From contig JAGBBP010000043.1 of assembly GCA_017938405.1 (NCBI GenBank), positions 1 through 50,570 on the forward strand: a stretch of DNA of 50,570 nt. Reading direction: 5' to 3'. The translations under genes and the position numbers were made by a program. The stretch comes from Lachnospiraceae bacterium. GTDB taxonomy: Bacteria; Bacillota; Clostridia; Lachnospirales; Lachnospiraceae. This document shows positions 7,014 through 14,909 of this stretch, one piece after another (the stretch's first letter is position 1; each line of letters opens with the position of its first letter). Under the pieces are notes generated by a model. The model made no database searches and was not told the origin of the DNA. It saw only the letters and a list, made by a program, of their open reading frames with translations.

Positions 7014-8290
7014 ATACTGACGATATTATAGACGCACTGGGTGAGGTAGACCATACCTGCATTCAAAACGCAAGAGAACCGAAAAAGAAAAAAAGCCGCA
7101 AGGCTCTTTGGATGTCCGCAGGAGCCGTGGCGGCATGTCTGGCCGGGGTATTATTGTCTCCGCACATCTCTCATCTGATACAACATGACATCGATCAGAA
7201 AATCACACCGGCTATCGGTCAAGAAACATCCCAAAGTATCGCCTATGCCGGCGATTTCCGGGAGCGAAATAACTCCGGTATTGTTTTCAGTAGCCGCGAC
7301 TCCATGTGGGATTGGCCTTGGGAATACCTTTTTATCTGTGGTCAATACTCGCAAGTGGAGTACAATGGAATTACTTATATGGCACGAACCCGCCATACCG
7401 GAGACACTGTTTCCGAATCTTGGATAGGCGCCAAACTTGCGGATTATACGGCGGTCGGCGGGTATTCCGCAAAAACAGATTCCTACCTTCACTCCATTCA
7501 CTGTGAATTGTACGAGCTGAAGGGCATTGTCCCTGACCGGTTCCTGGCGGTGAAATACGAAGGTCACGATGAATACTATGTTTTTATGCAAGTCAGATTA
7601 GATCCTCTTGAACCTCTAAATCCTCCTTCCACTCTGGGGGATTTGATTACAGATTTAAATTTGACCGAAACCTTCCCTCTGACCTCCGTCTATTATGATT
7701 CGGAGCGTTATAGCCTGTCTGTGGCCGACAGTGCAGTTTTATGGGAAATGTTTTCCCGATATGCCGACCGAGGCACTATCATGACCGATTTTGCGTACAG
7801 AGATCTGGACCTTGGCAAAAATGTTATGACTTTCACCATAGACGCAGAAGCTCTCGGTATCTATAACAAAGCCTGGTCGCTGACTTCCGGAGGATATTTA
7901 CAAACAAATATTGAAGATTACGGCTATTATTATAACCTGGGAGAAGATGCCATAAACGAAATTATTGACTTTGCCCTTTCCCATAAAAAAAGCGCTCCGA
8001 CAAAGCAGGAGTTCGCCCTCATCGGCGAGGTCACCGAAATAACCGACACCTATATCAAAGTAGACGACTCTCTCTGCATGAAAAATTCGGCAGACGGACT
8101 GGAGTTTACGGTGGAACTGAACGATTTACGTCTGAAGCGTTATATTGCCTGCGACCGATTAAAGGTCGGAGACCATGTACTGATTTCTCATACCGGCACA
8201 GACACCGATGCCCCGACGCATATCACTGATGCTTACGAATTACGTATCGGTCGCATTGATGAGGTCGGCACCATCTATATTGAGGAATAA
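7010..8290 (+). CDS. Single-pass membrane protein, probable anti-sigma factor
   Basis: 426 residues from the ATG overlapping the sigma stop. A short cytoplasmic N-terminus (MNTDDIIDALGEVDH) and a Lys-rich stretch precede one TM (about residues 37-55, ALWMSAGAVAACLAGVLL). A large extracytoplasmic part of about 370 residues follows. Its last 85 residues (EFALIGEVTEITDTYIKVDD, later GDHVLISH) look like a small beta-barrel. Pairing with an ECF factor and the topology suggest an anti-sigma sensor. No zinc-binding HxxxCxxC motif is seen at the N-terminus, so it is not a ZAS-type anti-sigma. The call is inferred from context. Confidence 0.65.
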   Translation: MNTDDIIDALGEVDHTCIQNAREPKKKKSRKALWMSAGAVAACLAGVLLSPHISHLIQHDIDQKITPAIGQETSQSIAYAGDFRERNNSGIVFSSRDSMWDWPWEYLFICGQYSQVEYNGITYMARTRHTGDTVSESWIGAKLADYTAVGGYSAKTDSYLHSIHCELYELKGIVPDRFLAVKYEGHDEYYVFMQVRLDPLEPLNPPSTLGDLITDLNLTETFPLTSVYYDSERYSLSVADSAVLWEMFSRYADRGTIMTDFAYRDLDLGKNVMTFTIDAEALGIYNKAWSLTSGGYLQTNIEDYGYYYNLGEDAINEIIDFALSHKKSAPTKQEFALIGEVTEITDTYIKVDDSLCMKNSADGLEFTVELNDLRLKRYIACDRLKVGDHVLISHTGTDTDAPTHITDAYELRIGRIDEVGTIYIEE

Positions 8291-8296
8291 TTTTTC

Positions 8297-8325
8297 GGAG
8301 ACTGCCATATGACAGTCTCCTTTTC
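8297..8325 (+). terminator. Intrinsic terminator after the sigma/anti-sigma operon
   Basis: GGAGACTG / CAGTCTCC stem around CCATATGA, followed by TTTTCTT. Confidence 0.85.
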
Positions 8326-8353
8326 TTAATACTCCTATGCAACCCCAAATTTC

Positions 8354-8382
8354 TTGACCTCAGCCCACGCCTGTGTTATTCT
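8354..8382 (+). promoter_or_regulatory. Sigma-A promoter of the metalloprotease gene
   Basis: TTGACC (8354-8359), 17-nt spacer, TATTCT (8377-8382), about 39 bp before the preferred start codon at 8421. Confidence 0.55.
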
Positions 8383-8420
8383 AAGATTAATAAATGAAGT
8401 ACAAAAGGAGATCATGGCTA

Positions 8421-11132
8421 ATGAAAAAATCTTTTTCAAACAAGCACTATTTAGCAACGGGCATTTTATTATGTTCGCTCCTTCTCGTCGGTTGTAACAA
8501 CGACCCGGCTATCAATACCGAGCTTCCTTCGGACCCTACGCCGGAAGTTACCCGCGAAGTTTCCCCTGATACTACCCCGGAGACCACTCCGACGGATATT
8601 CCGGAGGCCACCCCAACCGAAGCTCCGGTAGCCGTTCCGACCGAGACTCCGGTAGCTGCCCCAACCGAAACTCCGGTAGCCATTCCGACCGAGACTCCGG
8701 TGATTCCTCCCACCGAGACTCCGGCAGTCTCTCCGACGCAGGAACCGGACGACGGTTATGCCGACAGCATCCAGGTTGCCATTGATGAAAACGGTCTGGC
8801 AAGTTGGAAACCGGTTCGTGATGCGGTTTCCTATGAATACGATATATGCCACTACGAAGACGGTGCCTTAATCGGCAGCGGTGGAGTATACTTTACTACC
8901 GATCCTTTCGTACAATTGGCTCATGGTCAATTTCTGCAAGTTAAGGCTGTTTTCAAAAACGGCGAAATCAGCCCAATCGCAGAAAGCGAAGTTTTTGAAC
9001 TGACAAGCATGAGACAGGTCAGCTATCCGGATAATCTTGTAGAAGGCAGCCTTGTTTCCGAAAACGGAAACCTTTCTTTTACTTTGCAAACACCGGACTC
9101 CCGGACAATCCGCATGGCCGGCCACAAATGTCGCGTGGAAACCGATGGCACAATTATCATATCTCCGGGCGGAGATTTGTTTACTGCGGACGAAGTCGGA
9201 AAGATTTCCAGTTTTTCCACACAGATGAATGATAATGCGGAGTTTTCTTATTCCTACGGTTATACCTTTAAAAAGGACGGAACCGTTACCTCCTGGAAAA
9301 AGGATACCGCCAGCTATGGTTATTTTGGACAGCCGCATAACATCTCTACCGCAGATTTCGCTCCGAATTACCTGTGCTATGCTCCCAAAGAAGGAGAGGG
9401 GACCGTTTCTATTTCCTCTTTTACCATAAATTATACACCGGGACGTACCGGCTTGAAGAGTTTGAGTTTTGACAGCGGATTTTTCCCTGAATTTTTATCG
9501 GGGGACCCGTATGACAAATCTATCGAAACAGCCTGGGACCCGGACAAGGGGATTTTGGATTTCTACTTACTTGCGGTTCCGGATTCCCTGACCGGTACAC
9601 CGGAGGTTCACGAATACATTTACGGACCGTCAAATTATGTTACCGGTGACATCAAGGACGGCAGCGGCAAAGTCGTCAGCAAGGACGCCCCGTTACCGGA
9701 AGGCGCCACTTTAGAGGTTTCCCTCGGCGATTACACCTACGATGTCCCGCTGGTACAAGAGCGGTACACCGGCGCAAAAACTTTCCACGAATTACTTCCG
9801 TCAGTTTATCCGGAAGCTACGGGAGATTTAAATGTACTTGTCGTTCCGATTTGCTGGGCCGACCAAAAGGACCGCGCAACCGGTGAGAACATGGACTTCT
9901 TAAAGAAGACCTTGGGTACCGTTTTAGACGCCAACGGCAAAGCAACCGAATATTCCGTAAGCGATGACGGCAAGTTTTCTCTGAGCGAATATTACAACAT
10001 ATCTTCCTACGGCAAGTTAAATGTCCGGTCCTTTATTACCGACTGGTACAATTCCGCGGATACCTATGAAGAGGTTCGGGACAAGGCTTTAGAGCAGGAT
10101 GACACCACCAAAATTACCGATTGGGTAAGAAAAACCTACCCGAATCTGGACTGGTCTCTTTATGACAAGGACGGAAACGGCCTTATTGATCTGGTCATCT
10201 TTATTAATACCGGTGATTCAAGCGGTTCCGACAGCTTCACCATCCTTAGTAACGGCGGCGCATTTGCCCGTTTTTACAGTTATACCGGTGAACTGGCCGG
10301 CACAAAGAAAGCTCCGAATGTAAACAATTTCCTTAGCATCAATATGGGCATGCTTTACAGCAATCGTCTGATCGGAGATGAGACGGATTATTTCCCGAAT
10401 GTGCTGATTCATGAATTTGCACACTGTCTCGGTCTGGTGGACTACTATGATGTAAACTACACCGGCATTGATGCGGTGGGCGGCTACGATATGCAGTCCG
10501 CCAACTACGGTGACTGGAATGTCTACTCCAAGTACGGCGTAGGCTGGCTTACTCCTACCGTGATTACGGACGATTCCTTTGGCGGAAAGGACAGCATTGA
10601 TGTTACCATTCAGTCTTCCGCATTGAATAACAGCGCCCTCGTGATTCCGGCTGCCGGTACCTCCCTTGACGGTTCCCCGTTCGGCGAGTACATGATGGTA
10701 GACCTGTTTACTCCGGAGGGTGTTCACGAAAAGGATGCCACACAATATAATTTACAAGATACCGTAGGCGTACGTATGTACCATGTACATGCACAGCAGG
10801 TAAAGCGTGTCCTTACCGGTTCCGACGGAAAAACTTATACCATCGGTACGATTCAAATCGGAAATAACCATGCTTACATGGGACAGAACTATGGATTTTA
10901 CCATATTGAGCTTATTCAGGCAAGCGGCGATAACACCTTTACGGATTTAACCAATCTGAGAAAAACTATTTCTAAAGATGATTTCTTTGAAGCAGGAGAT
11001 ACCTTTACCGCCGAAAACTACGACGAGTTCTTATACGAGGGAAAGATGGATAACGGTGCAGCATTCGGCTACAGCGTTGAGGTGGTTTCCGTAACAGAGG
11101 ATGGCGCAACCATACGGATTACGAAGAGATAG
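8421..11132 (+). CDS. M6-type (immune inhibitor A-like) metalloprotease lipoprotein
   Basis: About 903 residues from the ATG at 8421 (SD AAGGAGA); an in-frame ATG at 8394 lies upstream of that SD. The signal peptide ends in a lipobox (LLLVGC), so it should be tethered outside the cell. A Pro/Thr-rich linker of 8-residue repeats follows, then a fibronectin-like segment (ASWKPVRDAVSYEYDI). The middle is a beta-rich region. The catalytic motif HEFAHCLGLVDYYD sits at about residues 664-677, matching the HExxHxxGxxD zinc site of M6 peptidases. DKDGNGLIDLV before it looks like a calcium loop. The substrate is unknown; a surface or matrix protein is likely. Confidence 0.85.
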   Translation: MKKSFSNKHYLATGILLCSLLLVGCNNDPAINTELPSDPTPEVTREVSPDTTPETTPTDIPEATPTEAPVAVPTETPVAAPTETPVAIPTETPVIPPTETPAVSPTQEPDDGYADSIQVAIDENGLASWKPVRDAVSYEYDICHYEDGALIGSGGVYFTTDPFVQLAHGQFLQVKAVFKNGEISPIAESEVFELTSMRQVSYPDNLVEGSLVSENGNLSFTLQTPDSRTIRMAGHKCRVETDGTIIISPGGDLFTADEVGKISSFSTQMNDNAEFSYSYGYTFKKDGTVTSWKKDTASYGYFGQPHNISTADFAPNYLCYAPKEGEGTVSISSFTINYTPGRTGLKSLSFDSGFFPEFLSGDPYDKSIETAWDPDKGILDFYLLAVPDSLTGTPEVHEYIYGPSNYVTGDIKDGSGKVVSKDAPLPEGATLEVSLGDYTYDVPLVQERYTGAKTFHELLPSVYPEATGDLNVLVVPICWADQKDRATGENMDFLKKTLGTVLDANGKATEYSVSDDGKFSLSEYYNISSYGKLNVRSFITDWYNSADTYEEVRDKALEQDDTTKITDWVRKTYPNLDWSLYDKDGNGLIDLVIFINTGDSSGSDSFTILSNGGAFARFYSYTGELAGTKKAPNVNNFLSINMGMLYSNRLIGDETDYFPNVLIHEFAHCLGLVDYYDVNYTGIDAVGGYDMQSANYGDWNVYSKYGVGWLTPTVITDDSFGGKDSIDVTIQSSALNNSALVIPAAGTSLDGSPFGEYMMVDLFTPEGVHEKDATQYNLQDTVGVRMYHVHAQQVKRVLTGSDGKTYTIGTIQIGNNHAYMGQNYGFYHIELIQASGDNTFTDLTNLRKTISKDDFFEAGDTFTAENYDEFLYEGKMDNGAAFGYSVEVVSVTEDGATIRITKR
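8628..8747 (+). repeat. 24-bp tandem repeat encoding the Pro/Thr linker
   Basis: Five in-frame units of eight residues (VAVPTETP, VAAPTETP, VAIPTETP, VIPPTETP, AVSPTQEP). The repeat probably spaces the protease from the membrane, and unit number could vary between strains. Confidence 0.85.
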
Positions 11133-11147
11133 CTTCGGGAGAACACC

Positions 11148-11735
11148 ATGGATTATATCTTTATCATCGGCCCCAGTGCCGTAGGAAAAACCACACTGGC
11201 AAAAGAACTGTACAAGCATTATCACGGCGTGTACTTTGAACAGAATATGGTGCCGGAGTTCGAGATTCCGGAAGACGTAGACGATATCGGTATTTACGAA
11301 GAACAGCTTTGCTGGGACAACGTACTGTTACAATTAAAGTTCTTCTACGAAAAAGGACTGCGAAATATTGTGGCTCTGGACTTTGACGATGTCCGGACCA
11401 GAGAACTTCCGATGCTTTTTAAGGGATATCGGTTTGTTACTTTAAAGCTGGTTTCTTCGGATACGGAACAAACGAAACGTCAGATGATACATCGGCATAA
11501 CAACGAAGGCGGTCTCTTTGTTCCTGATTATGTGGAGCGGGCAAACTCCGTTATTATGGGGCGGAAGCTTTTACCGAATGAAGTGCAAATTGACGTGGCA
11601 GGGAAGACAAAAGAAGAAGTATTGCGGGAAGCAATTGAGATAATTGATCACTTTGTACCGGAGACAAATTATGAGTATACCCTCGATGATGAAAAGAACT
11701 ATTTGTCCTGGGTGCAGAGTAAAAAGCTGGTATAA
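11148..11735 (+). CDS. P-loop NTPase, small kinase-like protein
   Basis: 195 residues starting 15 bp after the protease stop. The N-terminal Walker A is IIGPSAVGKTTLAKEL (about residues 5-20), typical of adenylate-kinase-like AAA proteins. LRNIVALDFDDVRTREL may be the Walker B strand, and KRQMIHRHNN could be a lid arginine region. No transporter or DNA-binding domain is present. The substrate cannot be assigned; related small kinases include predicted nucleoside or drug kinases. It is followed 14 bp later by a GNAT gene in the same direction. Confidence 0.65.
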   Translation: MDYIFIIGPSAVGKTTLAKELYKHYHGVYFEQNMVPEFEIPEDVDDIGIYEEQLCWDNVLLQLKFFYEKGLRNIVALDFDDVRTRELPMLFKGYRFVTLKLVSSDTEQTKRQMIHRHNNEGGLFVPDYVERANSVIMGRKLLPNEVQIDVAGKTKEEVLREAIEIIDHFVPETNYEYTLDDEKNYLSWVQSKKLV

Positions 11736-11749
11736 TACGGAGGTTTGAA

Positions 11750-12187
11750 ATGATAACGTTACAACCGGTCACACGGGAAAACTATAATGAATGCTTGGCT
11801 TTAGAACGGGCACAATTTGATTTTGTAGGGGATGCCACTGCAGTATTGGCAAATGCATATATCTATCGCGATTCCTCCCTTGCCTATGCTGTTTGTGAAG
11901 AGGATACCGTCATCGGAATGGTCCTTTTAGACGAAACGGGAAAAGACGGTTCCTACGAATTTACCGACTTATTTATCGCCGATAATTACCGCAACCAGGG
12001 TTACGGTGACAAGGCGGTAAAAGCGATTCTTTCTCACTTTTCAAGAAAGGGCGCAACCCATGTTCATATGCAGGTTCACAAAGACAATAAAGCAGCAATC
12101 CATGTCTACAAAAAGAATGGCTTTTCTATCAAAGGAACCTCTCCTTGGGATGAAAACTTTATTGTAATGGAACTCAGTTTTTACTAG
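11750..12187 (+). CDS. GNAT family N-acetyltransferase
   Basis: 145 residues; SD ACGGAGG. TDLFIADNYRNQGYGDKAVKA is a textbook acetyl-CoA site (strand beta4 followed by R-x-Q-G-x-G). AAIHVYKKNGFSIKGT is the usual C-terminal GNAT segment. The length suits the smaller diamine/aminoglycoside-type acetyltransferases. The substrate is unknown. It is co-directional with the P-loop protein upstream and ends at a strong bidirectional terminator. Confidence 0.85.
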   Translation: MITLQPVTRENYNECLALERAQFDFVGDATAVLANAYIYRDSSLAYAVCEEDTVIGMVLLDETGKDGSYEFTDLFIADNYRNQGYGDKAVKAILSHFSRKGATHVHMQVHKDNKAAIHVYKKNGFSIKGTSPWDENFIVMELSFY

Positions 12188-12202
12188 GGACTTGTACTTA
12201 TA

Positions 12203-12238
12203 AAAGGCTGACACGATACATATCGGTCAGCCTTTTTA
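12203..12238. terminator. Bidirectional intrinsic terminator
   Basis: AAAGGCTGAC / GTCAGCCTTT with an inner CGATA / TATCG pairing; T-run on the right and A-run on the left. It serves both the GNAT gene and the convergent XRE-TPR gene. Confidence 0.9.
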
Positions 12239-12273
12239 AATTATAACCCTATTTCCTTTTGTTCTTTATGTCG

Positions 12274-13323
12274 CTATATTCCCAGTTCCTGTATCTTCTT
12301 ATTGGCACGCTCCACCTGTATACCCTCGGTAATCCCCCAGTCCTCTTTTAAAATACGGACATAGGTATTCCATGCCTTTGCAGACATTGCAACATTCCCT
12401 GTAATCTCTCCGATTTGGGCAATGGCCATGGCCGCATCCGTATAACGAGGCTTTTCCTGCACCTCCATACACTTCTCATAGCAGGCAATCGCTTTCTCAT
12501 ACCGGCAACCTCTTGCATACATATCTCCGGCACTGTTCCAAACCAGCCAATCTTGCGGTCTTTTCTTCGTCAGATCTTCCATCCGGTCAAGTGCTTCCTC
12601 CTGCTTTCCACTCTCCCATAACAGCTTTGTGCGATAGAGTACGATTCTGCAACCGTCCACATCCTCACTGCCCTCCCGTTGCTTTTTGGAAAGACGCTCC
12701 AAATGCTCAATAGCAGCTTCCGCTTCCCCAAGGCGCCCCACATGAATCAGCTCCTCGATATACCACCGTAACGCCTCCCCAGAGTCCGGGTGCCTCTCCA
12801 AAAATTCCTTATAATACAAAATCCGCTCTGCCTGATTATCCAGATTCCAATCCCCAACAAATCCTTGCTGTGCTTCATTCAGATTCGCATGGTTGTTGTG
12901 GTTCTCCGGGAAACGTTCCAGTGCCTCCTTGGCATAATATTCCGCCTTTTTCCGATATTCTCCCGCCTTTTTGTTATATAACGCCGGCAAAAGTTGCAAA
13001 CAATACTCCTCGTTCCTTTGCTGCGTCAGCTGGGCAAGCAAAAAGTTCTGTGCATACTCCAAATCATTCTCGTCAATGGTTTCCTGTAGCGACACCATAT
13101 TCTGAATCCGGGCAAGATGCTTCTCGTCCGTAATATCAAACAGCTCGTCAATCGTCACGCCGAAATAAACCGAAATCTCAGGCAAAAGTGTAATATCCGG
13201 CAAGGTCAAACCGGTTTCCCATTTGCTGATGGCCTGGGAAGAAAGATTTAACGCCGCTGCCATCTGCTCCTGAGTCGCAGCCTTTTTCATCCGCAGCTCT
13301 CTGCATTTCTTTGCAAAATTCAT
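12274..13323 (-). CDS. XRE-type transcriptional regulator with TPR-like C-terminus
   Basis: 349 residues from the ATG at 13323, chosen because GGAGG lies 5 nt upstream; an earlier in-frame start adds seven residues. Residues 1-60 are a Cro/CI helix-turn-helix (LRMKKAATQEQMAAALNLSSQAISKWE), then DITLLPEISVYFGVTIDELF, a common continuation in clostridial XRE proteins. The remainder is helical with TPR-like units (EKAIACYEKCMEVQEKPRYT). Proteins of this build often bind peptides or partner proteins. Its own promoter carries two abutting palindromes, suggesting autoregulation. It is unrelated by operon to the divergent DUF3990 gene. Confidence 0.8.
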   Translation of the reverse strand: MNFAKKCRELRMKKAATQEQMAAALNLSSQAISKWETGLTLPDITLLPEISVYFGVTIDELFDITDEKHLARIQNMVSLQETIDENDLEYAQNFLLAQLTQQRNEEYCLQLLPALYNKKAGEYRKKAEYYAKEALERFPENHNNHANLNEAQQGFVGDWNLDNQAERILYYKEFLERHPDSGEALRWYIEELIHVGRLGEAEAAIEHLERLSKKQREGSEDVDGCRIVLYRTKLLWESGKQEEALDRMEDLTKKRPQDWLVWNSAGDMYARGCRYEKAIACYEKCMEVQEKPRYTDAAMAIAQIGEITGNVAMSAKAWNTYVRILKEDWGITEGIQVERANKKIQELGI

Positions 13324-13364
13324 AGTAACCTCCGTTTCCATCACTTATCTATCCATCATTTTCT

Positions 13365-13420
13365 AACGGTACCGTTGTAAGCTTACAGGCTCATTATAGC
13401 ATGAAGCCGACAGAAAGCAA
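13365..13420 (-). promoter_or_regulatory. Promoter and twin palindromic operator of the XRE-TPR gene
   Basis: Minus strand: -35 TTGCTT (plus 13415-13420), 16-nt spacer, -10 TATAAT (plus 13393-13398). Just downstream of the -10 lie two perfect 12-bp palindromes sharing one base: TGTAAGCTTACA (13376-13387) and AACGGTACCGTT (13365-13376). They cover the start site and early leader, ideal for repression by the gene's own HTH product. Confidence 0.65.
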
Positions 13421-13492
13421 TGTCCGGGCAAGTGAGAGAAGACAACCGGCGGTTGGAAGAAATCGGAGAACCCACCTATAAACCTCTCCTTC

Positions 13493-13522
13493 TTGACAAA
13501 GCTACTCCTGCAGGAGTATAAT
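13493..13522 (+). promoter_or_regulatory. Promoter with palindromic operator of the DUF3990/HTH module
   Basis: TTGACA (13493-13498), 18-nt spacer, TATAAT (13517-13522). The spacer and the first two -10 bases form a perfect 16-bp palindrome, TACTCCTGCAGGAGTA (13503-13518). A protein bound there would block RNA polymerase; the HTH protein encoded second in the operon is the obvious candidate. Confidence 0.75.
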
Positions 13523-13550
13523 AGAAACAAGAAGAGGAGATGATATACCT

Positions 13551-14228
13551 ATGATTCAGAAACTTTTTCACGGTTCACCGAACATTATTGAGAAACCGAT
13601 TTACGGATACGGCAAGCCTTATAATGACTACGGCCTCGGTTTTTACTGCACCGACAATCTCCAAATGGCAAAAGAATGGGGTGTCGGCAAGGACAATGAC
13701 GGCTACGCCAACTGTTACGAATTAGAGTGCGACGGATTACAAATTCTTAATCTAAACACCTCTGATTACTGCATTTTACATTGGCTTACGATTTTACTGA
13801 AAAACCGGGAATTTGATATCCCTTCCGGGCTTGCCTTGGAAGCAAAAGAATACTTGCTTGCAAACTTTTCTGTTGACTACGAAAGCTACGATGCAATTAT
13901 CGGCTATCGCGCCGATGACAGCTATTTTTCCTTCGCCCAAGATTTCATCAACGGTACGATTTCCTACCGTCAGCTCAACAACGCCATGCACTTAGGAAAT
14001 CTAGGGCAACAATTTGTATTAAAGAGCAAGACTGCCTTTGAGCGTATACAATTTACCGGTAGCGAACTTGCTGAACGCAGTGAATGGTACGCAAAAAAAA
14101 TGCAACGGGACAAGACCGCCAGACGGGAATACTTTAGTGTAGAACGCAACCGTCGCGAGCGGGGCGACCTGTATATTACGCAAATTATTGATGAGGAGAT
14201 GACATCCGATGATGCACGCCTACGATAA
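13551..14228 (+). CDS. DUF3990 protein, putative ADP-ribosyltransferase-fold toxin
   Basis: 225 residues, SD AAGAGGAG. The N-terminus has FHGSPNII (residues 6-13) then YGLGFYCTDNLQMAKEWG (27-44), the pattern of the DUF3990 family in the ADP-ribosyltransferase clan. YDAIIGYRADDSYF (about 112-125) and LGQQFVLKSKTAFE (about 151-164) are also typical of that family. The C-terminal 50 residues are Arg-rich and look helical. The gene overlaps the following HTH gene by 20 bp and shares an operator-bearing promoter with it. A toxin role is inferred from fold clan and gene order; no activity is proven by sequence. Confidence 0.75.
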   Translation: MIQKLFHGSPNIIEKPIYGYGKPYNDYGLGFYCTDNLQMAKEWGVGKDNDGYANCYELECDGLQILNLNTSDYCILHWLTILLKNREFDIPSGLALEAKEYLLANFSVDYESYDAIIGYRADDSYFSFAQDFINGTISYRQLNNAMHLGNLGQQFVLKSKTAFERIQFTGSELAERSEWYAKKMQRDKTARREYFSVERNRRERGDLYITQIIDEEMTSDDARLR

Positions 14229-14853
14229 AACCTATCTTGACAAGGCCCGCACCGCACTGGGACGTATGTTAGACTTTGCCGTATACGATTTACACTATGA
14301 CATCGAAGCTTTTTTTGATTTGTTTCTGACTTCCGGTGTGGCTGTTCGGTTTGAAACAGGAGATTTTACAGTGCTTGCCGGAATGTCCGGTGTCGAGCTT
14401 GCCTATGAAGTTTTAGAGCACTCCGGTATCGACAGTCCCCGCATCACACCGAACTATACCATGAACCGAAGCGAAGAATACTGGACCGGTTGGGCACTGG
14501 CATATTACCAGTGGGACACCGCCCTAAGCTTTGCGGAAATCGTACGCTACATTCCAATCAAGGATATTATGGCACTTTATTCACCGTATCATGAAATGGA
14601 CATCCGCCATTTTGTGAATAAAATGAACGAACTGTACAGAACCGCAAAGCCGGACACCAACCTGAAGCTTCTAAGAAAAAAAGCCGGACTCACCCAGCAA
14701 GAACTTGCAGAGCAATCCGGTGTTCCGTTACGTACCCTCCAACAGTACGAACAACGGCAAAAGGACATTAATAAAGCACAAGCCGGCTATTTGGTGATGC
14801 TGGCAAGAGTGCTGTGTTGCGAGATGGAAGACATTCTCGAGAAAAACGATTAA
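14209..14853 (+). CDS. Antitoxin-like protein with C-terminal XRE helix-turn-helix
   Basis: 214 residues; ATGATG start inside the upstream gene, behind GAGGAG. The N-terminal 145 residues are a separate helical domain (YLDKARTALGRMLDFAVYDL, then YYQWDTALSFAEIVRYI and DIMALYSPYHEMDI) that I do not assign to a named family. Residues about 150-205 are an HTH (LRKKAGLTQQELAEQSGVPLRTLQQYEQ). The DNA-binding domain at the C-terminus and overlap with the DUF3990 gene fit a neutralising partner that also represses the operon. Here the presumed toxin comes first. Confidence 0.7.
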   Translation: MMHAYDKTYLDKARTALGRMLDFAVYDLHYDIEAFFDLFLTSGVAVRFETGDFTVLAGMSGVELAYEVLEHSGIDSPRITPNYTMNRSEEYWTGWALAYYQWDTALSFAEIVRYIPIKDIMALYSPYHEMDIRHFVNKMNELYRTAKPDTNLKLLRKKAGLTQQELAEQSGVPLRTLQQYEQRQKDINKAQAGYLVMLARVLCCEMEDILEKND

Positions 14854-14858
14854 ACAGT

Positions 14859-14900
14859 TGGCCTCCGTGTAACATGAGAACATTCCTTACACGGAGGCCA
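14859..14900. terminator. Long hairpin between convergent genes
   Basis: Perfect 14-bp stem TGGCCTCCGTGTAA / TTACACGGAGGCCA with a 14-nt loop, placed between the stops of the HTH gene and the convergent XRE-TPR gene. U-runs on either side are short, so termination efficiency is uncertain. Confidence 0.7.
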
Positions 14901-14909
14901 TAAATTCAA

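Noticed and set aside
8337..8344. Second ECF -35 box (ATGCAACC) before the metalloprotease
   Set aside because: The hexamer matches the one at 6386, but no matching -10 follows at the right distance, and a fair sigma-A promoter lies between.
8628..8747. Possible CRISPR-like array
   Set aside because: The 24-bp units are contiguous without spacers and keep the reading frame of a protein linker.
8447..8852. Minus-strand frames rich in Gly-Val-Ser or Arg-Gly-Ser repeats
   Set aside because: They are the antisense of the Pro/Thr tandem repeat in the metalloprotease gene; no SD and no independent codon pattern.
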